From Chlamydia trachomatis (GTDB lineage Bacteria > Chlamydiota > Chlamydiia > Chlamydiales > JAAKFR01), in assembly GCA_945861315.1 (NCBI GenBank), contig CAMAUB010000005.1, positions 1 to 18,470 on the forward strand: a stretch of DNA of 18,470 nucleotides. Direction: 5' to 3'. Below are positions 7,294 through 13,529 of this stretch, piece by piece. Positions within the stretch are counted from its first letter, which is position 1. Every line of letters begins with the position of its first letter. Both the position numbers and the translations under genes were made by a program. Under the pieces are notes generated by a model. It did no database searches, had not been told where the DNA came from, and saw only the letters and a list, made by a program, of their open reading frames with translations.

Positions 7294-7374
7294 CTTTCTC
7301 TCCTTGGTGAAAAAGAGAGCTTACAGATTATCAATCAAAATTTAAACAATTATATGTATTGAAAAAAATGCACT

Positions 7375-7380
7375 ATAATG
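7375..7380 (+). promoter_or_regulatory. TATAAT -10 element before the LRR-NEL gene
   Basis: A consensus TATAAT lies about 40 bases before the TTG start of the LRR-NEL gene. No matching -35 is clear at 16-18 bases, so the promoter may be weak or activator-dependent. Confidence 0.35.
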
Positions 7381-7419
7381 TGTAAAATGAGCAACTTAAC
7401 TTAATGAAGTTGGTTCAAA

Positions 7420-9270
7420 TTGAGTAATCCTGAATTTTCAATAACATCTGCTCTAGAGTCTTACTTTCATCCACTCACACCAAGACCAGCGGGCGAGGAA
7501 GTTGATAAGGTGAATGCGTTTCTTATAATCGCTTCTTATTTTACAGTGATTATTCCATTTGCATGCGGCATTGTTTATGCCTGCAATGCCTGCAGTAACA
7601 CCCTTCGAGGGAGAGTAATATATTTGAGTGCAGATAGAGTAGTAGTACCTGAAGCTTTAGTGCCACTCATTCCAGCTTCAGCTCGAAGAGCTTCCTTGCT
7701 AACACATCAGCAGCTTCATGAAGAATTAGAAGCTTGGGTAGCTTCGGAGGGTGGACGTTCAACAGAGGCTGCTGCGAGGATTGAAAGTGCATATCGGGAT
7801 CATTTGACAACTCTAGACTTATCTAATTTAAGATTAATAACCCTTCCCGCTGTAATTGGCAAGCTCCAACGGCTTGAAAGACTTTTGTTGGCTCAGAATC
7901 AACTAACAACCTTCCCTGCTGAAATGTGTCAGCTACACCAGCTTAAAAGGCTTGACTTGCGTTCGAATCAACTGATAATTCTCCCTCATGAAATTGGTCA
8001 GCTGCAGCAGCTTGAATGGCTTGACTTGTCTTCGAATAAACTGATAATCCTCCCTGTTGAAATTGGACATCTCGTACAGCTTGAAGAGCTTATATTATGT
8101 TCGAATCACCTGACAACCCTCCCTGCTCAAATTGGTCAGCTCCTGCGGCTTAAGAAGCTTTACTTGCCTTCGAATCGACTAACAATCCTCCCTCCTGAAA
8201 TTGGTCGGCTCCTGGAGCTTCAAGATCTTCGCTTGTATTCGAATCAACTGATAACTCTCCCTCCTGAAATTGGTCAGCTCCTACAGCTTAGAAGACTTGA
8301 GTTGCAAAATAACCCTGCACTTTCTGCACTTCCTGTCGCTTTTGGCAACCTGTCAGGTATCACCGAATTAGACATAAGTAGAACATCCATACCTCCTGCG
8401 CAGCAGGAGCTCTTCTTCGCTACAGTTCGAAGACACAGAAATGCAGGAGCTGTAGAACGATTGCCTCAAAAGCTTGAACTATGGAAAGGCTATGCTCAGA
8501 TGTCAGACCTCAATCTAGATATACGTGTTTTGGCCCAAGGGCAAAAAGAAATGCTTCATGAGTGGCTTGTGCGATTAGAAACAGCTCAAGACTTTCAGCG
8601 ATCTCAACAATCTTTATGCGAAACTGCATGTAGGATGTTGAACACTGTTTTAACAGATAGAGCATTCAGAGAAACTTTCTTTGTCCAAGTTAGGGAAAAT
8701 TTAGAAGCGTGTGGAGATCGTGCAGCGATGTCCTTCAATGAAATTTATACAGCTTGGGTATTAGCCACTCTTTCACCGCAAGAGGCTACTCACCGCAAAC
8801 TTGCAATCTTAAAAGGAATTGCCAAGACAAACACTTTGCGTAGCTGTTTGCAGAAGATCATTGGTATCCATGAAAGAAAAACTAATCACTTAGAACAAGA
8901 GAGTGTAGAGATTTATTTGTATTATGAAAACATTCTGCGAGTCGAATTATCTCTTGTAAGCGCTATCCAAAATATGCTCCATGCTCGTATAGGTCGAAGA
9001 GATTGGATCGATGCAGGGCGTCTTGCAAAACAAGTTACCGAAGCTTATTTAGACACACTTATTGAGATTCCTGCTTTTGATGCATTAATCAGGCAAGACC
9101 AGGCGTTTATGGTGCGGTGGACGCCAGTAGAAGATCAGTTCCAAGAGCAACTTGAACGCTTGCAAGATGATTGTAATAGTGCGGATTATGTAACTCGTTC
9201 TGGGGAGATTCTAGAAGAACGTAATCTAGCATGGAAAGCTGCAGCGATTCGATGGGCTCAAAGTAACTGA
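7420..9270 (+). CDS. LRR protein with C-terminal NEL (IpaH/SspH-type) E3 ubiquitin-ligase domain, 616 aa
   Basis: This is a probable host-directed effector that would attach ubiquitin to eukaryotic proteins. Layout: a hydrophobic segment at about 33-57 (NAFLIIASYFTVIIPFACG onward), a linker, about eight 23-residue LRRs from 128 to 321 with the pattern LPxEIGQLxQLxxLxLxSNxL, then the NEL domain from about 345 to 616. The catalytic signature is LEACGDRAAMSFNEI at 429-443, with Cys431 and Asp433 as the CxD pair; compare the MEACEDR-type sequences of SspH/IpaH. VEIYLYYENILRVEL (496-510) and DAFMVRW-like downstream parts also fit that fold. The start is TTG with no ribosome site; GTG at 7510 has GAGGAAG eight bases upstream and would give 586 aa beginning at the hydrophobic segment. 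A decayed paralogue lies at 5353-5595. NEL-type ligases are known in environmental chlamydiae. Confidence 0.88.
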   Translation: MSNPEFSITSALESYFHPLTPRPAGEEVDKVNAFLIIASYFTVIIPFACGIVYACNACSNTLRGRVIYLSADRVVVPEALVPLIPASARRASLLTHQQLHEELEAWVASEGGRSTEAAARIESAYRDHLTTLDLSNLRLITLPAVIGKLQRLERLLLAQNQLTTFPAEMCQLHQLKRLDLRSNQLIILPHEIGQLQQLEWLDLSSNKLIILPVEIGHLVQLEELILCSNHLTTLPAQIGQLLRLKKLYLPSNRLTILPPEIGRLLELQDLRLYSNQLITLPPEIGQLLQLRRLELQNNPALSALPVAFGNLSGITELDISRTSIPPAQQELFFATVRRHRNAGAVERLPQKLELWKGYAQMSDLNLDIRVLAQGQKEMLHEWLVRLETAQDFQRSQQSLCETACRMLNTVLTDRAFRETFFVQVRENLEACGDRAAMSFNEIYTAWVLATLSPQEATHRKLAILKGIAKTNTLRSCLQKIIGIHERKTNHLEQESVEIYLYYENILRVELSLVSAIQNMLHARIGRRDWIDAGRLAKQVTEAYLDTLIEIPAFDALIRQDQAFMVRWTPVEDQFQEQLERLQDDCNSADYVTRSGEILEERNLAWKAAAIRWAQSN

Positions 9271-9293
9271 TTTATCCCAGTTATCCACTGTTC

Positions 9294-9309
9294 GTTCAGA
9301 TATCTGAAC
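9294..9309. terminator. Palindrome between convergent LRR-NEL and yggS genes
   Basis: GTTCAGATATCTGAAC is a 16-bp perfect palindrome (GTTCAG-ATAT-CTGAAC as a hairpin) in the 52-base gap between two convergent genes. There is no T run, so termination activity is uncertain. Confidence 0.35.
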
Positions 9310-9322
9310 TCTTACGATCGGG

Positions 9323-9949
9323 TCATTGGAAAATCAACCGCCCAAGACGCACCATCGTTGCTCCCTCTTCAACAGCAATCTGATAATCGTCACTCATTCC
9401 CATTGAGAGTGTTGTAAGGTTTAGATCCTTCAACTCGTCACGCATTTGCCGCAAGCGTGCAAATGCGTGACGAATCAGCGACTCATCCTCTGTTTGCGCA
9501 GCCATTGTCATAAGCCCACAAACATGAATCCCTTTCAGTGCTTTTACACGATCATAACACTGGATCCACTCTAGCGGTGTTAAACCAGCCTTGCTCTTTT
9601 CTAGAGAAGTATTGACTTGAAGCAGCACCGATGTGCAAAGGCCACGCTCTAAACTTACCTTGGAAATCTTTTCAGCAATCTCTTCACGATCTACTGAATG
9701 AATAAGAGAGAAGTGACCAACTAACTTGGGGATTTTCTTGCTCTGGATGCGCCCAATAAAGTGCCATCGAATATCTTTTGGAAGAGCCTCAATTTTTGGC
9801 AAGGCCTCCTCAATTCGATTTTCGGCAAAATTACGGTATCCACATCCATATACCTCTTCAATTTGAGGAGTCGTTCGCCCTTTGCTTACAACTATAAGAG
9901 TCACACCCTGTGGTAGCTCTATCTTCTTCATTGGTCTACAGCTGGTCAA
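9323..9949 (-). CDS. yggS: YggS/PROSC family PLP-binding protein, about 202-208 aa
   Basis: A single-domain pyridoxal-phosphate carrier that maintains free PLP and amino-acid balance in the cytosol; no catalytic activity is established for the family. Lys23 in LIVVSKGRT is the PLP Schiff-base lysine. FAENRIEEALPKI (37-49), WHFIGRIQSKKI (61-72), the LLQVNTSLEKSKAGL region and LSMGMSDDYQIAVEEGATMVRLGR near the C-terminus are family hallmarks. The 9949 start is TTG inside the 3' end of hemL; the ATG at 9931 (Met7), just 4 bases after the hemL stop, is more likely. No strong ribosome site is seen, so translation is probably coupled to hemL. The pairing makes sense because HemL uses PLP/PMP. Confidence 0.9.
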   Translation of the reverse strand: MTSCRPMKKIELPQGVTLIVVSKGRTTPQIEEVYGCGYRNFAENRIEEALPKIEALPKDIRWHFIGRIQSKKIPKLVGHFSLIHSVDREEIAEKISKVSLERGLCTSVLLQVNTSLEKSKAGLTPLEWIQCYDRVKALKGIHVCGLMTMAAQTEDESLIRHAFARLRQMRDELKDLNLTTLSMGMSDDYQIAVEEGATMVRLGRLIFQ

Positions 9950-11249
9950 TATATTCTAAAAGCACATCACGCGTCATCTCAAGATGCTCTTGACTATGCG
10001 CCATCGATACAAAGTTAGCCTCATACTGTGAAGGAGAGAGATAGACACCCCGCTGAAAAGCAAACTTAAAACAGTCGTTAAACTGCTCAAAATTACATTT
10101 TTTTACATCCTGTAGGTTCTCTACCTTCGTCACGCCAAAAAAGAGAGTAAATAAAGAACCAACCTGCTGTAGACAAAGTTGCAACCCCCCCTCTTTAATC
10201 CGCTGCTCAATTGGCTTTGTAATCACATTTGTCTTCTCTCTAAGCGTCTGATAAAAACCCGGTGTTTCAAGCAACAGTAATGTTTGGTAACCCCCTTCCA
10301 TTGCAACAGGATTACCAGACAAAGTTCCAGCTTGATAAACACCCCCTTTTGGAGATAAATAATCCATAATATCTGCACGACCACCAAAGGCAGCGGCAGG
10401 GAAGCCTCCTCCAACGATCTTTCCAAAACAACTCAGGTCGGGTGTAATTCCGTAAACCCCCTGTGCACCAGAGAGACCCACACGAAATCCTGTAATCACT
10501 TCGTCAAAAATAAGCAGAGCTCCATTTGTCAAAGTCTCCTCTCGCAGCATTTGCAAAAATCCCTCTTTAGGAGGAACAACTCCCATATTTGCAGCAATTG
10601 GCTCCACAATCACAGCCGCCACATTTTGCCGCTTCAAAGCCGCACGCGTCGCATCAAAATCATTATAAGGAACACAGATCGTTTTTTTAACAACATCATG
10701 CAACACTCCCAAAGATGAAGAGCTTGAAGCGGCTCCAGAACCAGCTTGAACCAGAAAAGAATCGCTATGGCCATGGTAATTTCCAACAAACTTGATCACC
10801 TCTTCCTTGCCCGTATAGCCACGAGCCAAACGAAGGGCAGTCATAGTAGCTTCTGTTCCAGATGAGACAAAACGAACTTTTTGCACGGAGGGCACATGCT
10901 GCACAAACTTGGCTGCCAACTTTGCTTCAATGGGTGTTGAGATTCCAAAACTACTTCCCATTGCAATTCGCTTCTGAGTAGCCTCTACAACCATCGGATG
11001 TGCATGTCCATGAATCAATGCTCCCCAAGAGCAGCAGTAGTCAACATAACGATATCCATCAACATCAATCACCTCATCTAAATAACCAGATTGAGCGATC
11101 AAAGGAGTCTGATCAAGACCTGCAAAAGCCCTCACAGGAGAATGAACTCCTAGAGGAGTGACCTCGCACGCTTTCTCATAAAGTGCTGCACTTTTTGGTC
11201 GATCTAGCGGAACTTTTACTTCAGATAGTTCAAGCAATGTCATGTGCAT
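9936..11249 (-). CDS. hemL: Glutamate-1-semialdehyde 2,1-aminomutase
   Basis: Converts glutamate-1-semialdehyde to 5-aminolevulinate in the C5 route of tetrapyrrole synthesis, using PLP/PMP. It is a class III aminotransferase fold of full length (437 aa). Visible motifs: SSGTEATMTALRLARG (129-144), the NYHGHSDSF region (157-165), LIFDEVITGFR (246-256) with Asp249 at the PLP nitrogen, and FGKIVGGGFP (275-284) with Schiff-base Lys277. GTLSGNP (308-314) is also typical. The ATG at 11249 abuts AGGAG with no spacing; the ATG at 11243 (Met3) has AGGAG six bases away and is the probable start (435 aa). It heads a two-gene unit with yggS. Confidence 0.95.
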   Translation of the reverse strand: MHMTLLELSEVKVPLDRPKSAALYEKACEVTPLGVHSPVRAFAGLDQTPLIAQSGYLDEVIDVDGYRYVDYCCSWGALIHGHAHPMVVEATQKRIAMGSSFGISTPIEAKLAAKFVQHVPSVQKVRFVSSGTEATMTALRLARGYTGKEEVIKFVGNYHGHSDSFLVQAGSGAASSSSSLGVLHDVVKKTICVPYNDFDATRAALKRQNVAAVIVEPIAANMGVVPPKEGFLQMLREETLTNGALLIFDEVITGFRVGLSGAQGVYGITPDLSCFGKIVGGGFPAAAFGGRADIMDYLSPKGGVYQAGTLSGNPVAMEGGYQTLLLLETPGFYQTLREKTNVITKPIEQRIKEGGLQLCLQQVGSLFTLFFGVTKVENLQDVKKCNFEQFNDCFKFAFQRGVYLSPSQYEANFVSMAHSQEHLEMTRDVLLEYIDQL

Positions 11250-11463
11250 CTCCTAAATTAAAATCGTAGTCTAGCAACTCCCAGGATATAGGACTAGCCC
11301 ACATTTCTCACACTTAGATGACGTTTCATATTGGTGCTTCGATGAGGAGATGCTTGAGACATTGCTCTGCGTCCGTCAATATTTTTCTCTTTGATTCATA
11401 AAGACTTAAAATGCACGCCAAACGTCCACATCACCTGTGTATTTTTTTTACTCTAATAATTCT

Positions 11464-11504
11464 ATTACCAAAAAAGTTGGTAATATAACCAACTTTCTTG
11501 GTAA
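11464..11504. promoter_or_regulatory. Two operators upstream of the winged-helix regulator gene
   Basis: TTACCAA-AAAAG-TTGGTAA (11465-11471 and 11477-11483) is a perfect 7-bp inverted repeat, extended by one A/T pair. TAACCAA-CTTTC-TTGGTAA (11486-11492 and 11498-11504) is a second with one mismatch. Centres are 21 bp apart, two helical turns, so two dimers could bind on the same face. They end 21 bases before the regulator's ATG, which suggests autoregulation. Confidence 0.7.
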
Positions 11505-11525
11505 TATCACTAAAAAGGTGGATAG

Positions 11526-11873
11526 ATGTTAGAGAAGCTTTTTGGAAATCCAGTAATAGAGAAGATTTTATTTTATCTCCTTAAGAATGAAGAGGGATAT
11601 GGACTAGAGCTTTCAAAAACTCTTGAAACACCCCTCTACAGCATTCAAAAGGCTCTCGATAGACTCGAAGCAGGTGGGCTCATTGCTGCTCAGCTAAAGG
11701 GAAGAACACGTCTCTATCGATTTAACCCCCGCTACCCTTTTTTGAAAGAACTCAAGCGATTGTTAATCAAAGCATACACTTTTCTTCCTGATGATCAACG
11801 AGAAAAATTTTATGAGCGCCCTATACGTAAAAGGCCTAGACGAAGGCAAACCTTTAAAACGAGTCTTAGATGA
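11526..11873 (+). CDS. Small winged-helix (ArsR/MarR-like) transcriptional regulator, 115 aa
   Basis: A DNA-binding protein with an N-terminal winged helix. FGNPVIEKILFYLLKNEEGYG gives the first helices, LELSKTLETPLYSIQKALDRLEAGGLIAAQ the recognition helix, and LKGRTRLYRFNPRYPF the wing. The tail (about 95-115: YERPIRKRPRRRQTFKTSLR) is very basic. There are no metal-binding cysteines of the ArsR sensor type, so the signal is unknown. The ATG at 11526 follows AAGGTGG. Twin TTACCAA/TTGGTAA operators lie directly upstream. Similar small proteins often accompany toxin or nucleotidyltransferase genes, but here the next element is an IS remnant, so any partner may have been lost. Confidence 0.75.
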   Translation: MLEKLFGNPVIEKILFYLLKNEEGYGLELSKTLETPLYSIQKALDRLEAGGLIAAQLKGRTRLYRFNPRYPFLKELKRLLIKAYTFLPDDQREKFYERPIRKRPRRRQTFKTSLR

Positions 11874-11875
11874 CA

Positions 11876-11896
11876 GCTGAAACTCACTCTCTTAGA
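11876..11896 (+). repeat. Left copy of the direct repeat flanking the HigBA region
   Basis: A 21-base stretch starting GCTGAAACTCACTCT recurs at 12934-12954 with one difference. With the IS remnant removed, the left copy continues after 12117 (TTAGAGTTC), giving about 29 bp with roughly 26 matches. The right copy is the last codons of the minus-strand 195-aa gene, so the left copy appears to be a duplicated gene end. Confidence 0.7.
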
Positions 11897-12116
11897 ACCT
11901 GTTCAAAATCTTTTTAAAGTAATAGTACTCCACAAAAAATATCATATAAATCAATACGTCTAGGGCGAGTTTTTTTACGCGCAGATTCAAGTATAGGTTT
12001 GATTGTATCAAATTGCTCTCGACTGATATCGCTAGGGTAAAAGCGACTCATAATGCCTCCTGAAAGTTTATCAAGAGATAGCTTTATACCTCATTCAAAA
12101 GATTTTGAACAGGCTC
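11895..12116 (-). mobile_element. Internally deleted IS5-like element, 222 bp
   Basis: The left end GAACCTGTTCAAAATCTTTT (from 11895) and the complement of the right end, GAGCCTGTTCAAAATCTTTT (ending at 12116), match at 19 of 20 bases. TTA is repeated on both sides (11892-11894 and 12117-12119), matching a three-base TNA target duplication as in some IS5-family groups. Between the ends only the first 45 codons of a transposase remain. The IS5 family call is from the ends and the protein start, not a database match. Confidence 0.72.
11914..12051 (-). pseudogene. Transposase N-terminal fragment of the IS5-like remnant, 45 aa
   Basis: It reads MSRFYPSDISREQFDTIKPI followed by LESARKKTRPRRIDLYDIFCGVLLL and a TAA. 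The pattern (D-x-x-x-x-Q/F-D-x-I-x-P, basic stretch, then a helix) is that of IS5-type transposase starts. A near-perfect AGGAGG lies six bases before the ATG. The rest of the gene, including the DDE residues, is deleted, and the frame stops at the deletion junction. Confidence 0.75.
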
Positions 12117-12149
12117 TTAGAGTTCAAGGGAAATCATCTTAAAAAATTC

Positions 12150-12179
12150 TTGCAATTCGTACCATTTTTATGGTACAAT
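12150..12179 (+). promoter_or_regulatory. higBA promoter with embedded palindromic operator
   Basis: TTGCAA (12150-12155) and TACAAT (12174-12179) are 18 bases apart. Within and overlapping the -10 lies GTACCAT-TTTT-ATGGTAC (12159-12176), a perfect 7-4-7 inverted repeat. This is the expected place for a toxin-antitoxin repressor site. Transcription would start near 12186, after the ATG at 12170. Confidence 0.65.
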
Positions 12180-12592
12180 TATGGAAAATGGATCGACCGA
12201 GAAAAACAATGGGCATAGAGCGGATTATCCACGTTGGGATTGAGCATACTCTTGAATGGTATTACAATAGTAAGGGGAAAAGTCAAGCCCTAGACTATTT
12301 TAATAGTCTGCCAAATGAGCAAAAACGGAAAGTTTTACATCTTTTTGTAGTGATGGGAGATTTTGGGAAAATTCATGATACGACTAAGTTTCGATATGAA
12401 GATGATGCAATTTATGCATTTAAACCTCAACCAAATCGTTTTCTCTGCTTCTTTTTTAAAGGAAAGAAAATCATTGTAACTAATGCCTTTACAAAAAAAC
12501 AGAATAAATTACCAAAGCAAGAAAAAGAAAAGGCTTTGAAGTATAAAGAAGATTTCGAAGCAAGATTCCAAGAAGGTACATATTATGGCTAA
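12170..12592 (+). CDS. higB: HigB/RelE-superfamily toxin, Gp49-like (140 aa as drawn, likely shorter)
   Basis: A predicted ribosome-dependent mRNA interferase of the RelE fold. Recognisable parts: an EWYYNSKGKSQALDYFNSLP opening (29-48), IYAFKPQPNRFLCFFFKGKKII (81-102), which is the central strand pair typical of phage-derived Gp49-like HigB toxins, and TNAFTKKQNKLPKQEKEKALKYKEDF (104-129), the usual C-terminal basic helix. The ATG at 12170 lies inside the operator and upstream of the predicted transcription start, so the ATG at 12209 (Met14) or 12188 (Met7) is more likely. It overlaps the antitoxin gene by 8 nt, in toxin-first order as in higBA. Confidence 0.85.
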   Translation: MVQLWKMDRPRKTMGIERIIHVGIEHTLEWYYNSKGKSQALDYFNSLPNEQKRKVLHLFVVMGDFGKIHDTTKFRYEDDAIYAFKPQPNRFLCFFFKGKKIIVTNAFTKKQNKLPKQEKEKALKYKEDFEARFQEGTYYG

Positions 12593-12938
12593 AAAAATTA
12601 AATCAAAAACAACTGTTCAAAGATTTCTAGAAAATCCAAAACAAAAGAAACTTTTTGAAGAAGAACATAGAGAATTGTTACTTTCAGAACTCATCTTAGC
12701 TTTAATGGAAGAAGACCACGTCTCCGTACGTCAATTGGCTAAAGCCGCTGGAGTTTCTCCTACAGTTATCCAAGCTCTTCGCTCTGGGAAAAAAGAAAAT
12801 CTTACTCTTTCAACCTTAGCCAGTATTGCCACTGCATTAGGATACACCGCATTTTTGACTCTAAAGAAGAAAGGTGAAAAGCAGAAAATATTACCACTTC
12901 AAGCCGAAGTACAGAAAAAGAACTTTCTCAATCGCTGA
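12585..12938 (+). CDS. higA: HigA-type Xre antitoxin, 117 aa
   Basis: The antitoxin and probable repressor of the pair. A helix-turn-helix runs from about 46 to 90: VSVRQLAKAAGVSPTVIQAL, then RSGKKENLTLSTLASIATAL. The N-terminal 45 residues are helical and charged and would contact the toxin. The C-terminus is lysine-rich. AGAAGG about 9 bases before the ATG at 12585 lies within the toxin gene, and the 8-nt overlap implies coupled translation. The GTACCAT/ATGGTAC palindrome at the promoter is its probable operator. The stop codon falls at the start of the right-hand direct repeat, 3 bases from the convergent 195-aa gene. Confidence 0.87.
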   Translation: MAKKIKSKTTVQRFLENPKQKKLFEEEHRELLLSELILALMEEDHVSVRQLAKAAGVSPTVIQALRSGKKENLTLSTLASIATALGYTAFLTLKKKGEKQKILPLQAEVQKKNFLNR

Positions 12939-12954
12939 AACTCACTCTTTTAGA
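12934..12954 (+). repeat. Right copy of the direct repeat flanking the HigBA region
   Basis: It matches 11876-11896 at 20 of 21 positions and continues with TTC at 12956-12958, as the left copy does beyond the IS remnant. It includes both the higA stop and the stop of the opposing 195-aa gene. Confidence 0.7.
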
Positions 12955-13529
12955 GTTCCTGGAGGGGCTGCTTTTATTCTCTCGACATAAGGAGCTACAG
13001 CTTCTTTATCATCTTCTGGCGCTACATAAGGGAAATCATCTGGGTTTGGCACTGGATAGTGTTGCACTGGGGGAAGAAGCGCGTTTGCCTGTTTCACAAG
13101 ATTACTAAAAGCTGTAAGCGATAAAGACTGCTTGATGTGTCCAATATCTTCCCAAATGGCAATTGCTTTGTTAAAAAGCTCTGTCTCATTTTGAAAAGAA
13201 ATAAGCTTCGCATTCATAGCCATATTCAAAAACATCTCAAACGCAACCACCTCATTTCTTAAGAAATCAAGCGGAGTTCGAAGCATTATGCTTGGATACA
13301 TCAACTGATGCATCGTTTCATTTGTCGCTTTGATTTGAGCATTGATTGTGTCAACAGCCACAACTGGAGTTTCATCATTTGAAGCCACTTTTTGCAAGAT
13401 TGCTACAACTTCTTTGTGTGGCTTTTTAGCGTCATTATTTTTGAGAATTTTATTTTTCTGCGCTAGATCCAGAAACATTAAAAAGCTCTGACCTGTTGTG
13501 ATCAACTTTTCCTTTTTGAGCAGTACCAT
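12942..13529 (-). CDS. Unrecognised protein downstream of ispG, 195 aa (or 178 aa)
   Basis: I do not recognise the family. The protein looks soluble and mostly helical, with many Ala, Asn, Leu and Met residues (TINAQIKATNETMHQLMYPS, AMNAKLISFQNETELFNKAI) and a proline-rich, acidic C-terminal stretch (PPVQHYPVPNPDDFPYVAPEDD). There is no signal peptide or clear membrane segment. From the ATG at 13529 (GGGGGAA upstream) it overlaps ispG by 80 nt; from Met18 (13478, AGAG upstream) the overlap is 29 nt. Either way it is co-oriented and probably co-transcribed with ispG. Its last codons are duplicated at 11876. Function unknown; coding status is likely given the length and context. Confidence 0.65.
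   Translation of the reverse strand: MVLLKKEKLITTGQSFLMFLDLAQKNKILKNNDAKKPHKEVVAILQKVASNDETPVVAVDTINAQIKATNETMHQLMYPSIMLRTPLDFLRNEVVAFEMFLNMAMNAKLISFQNETELFNKAIAIWEDIGHIKQSLSLTAFSNLVKQANALLPPVQHYPVPNPDDFPYVAPEDDKEAVAPYVERIKAAPPGTLKE

Noticed and set aside
7800..8330. Regular ~69-bp repeats that could suggest a repeat array
   Set aside because: They are the coding repeats of the 23-residue LRRs in an intact frame, with no spacer structure.
11250..11463. Possible IS or gene remnant between hemL and the regulator
   Set aside because: I found no convincing frame, hairpin, tRNA or terminal repeat there; it is left as unassigned intergenic DNA.
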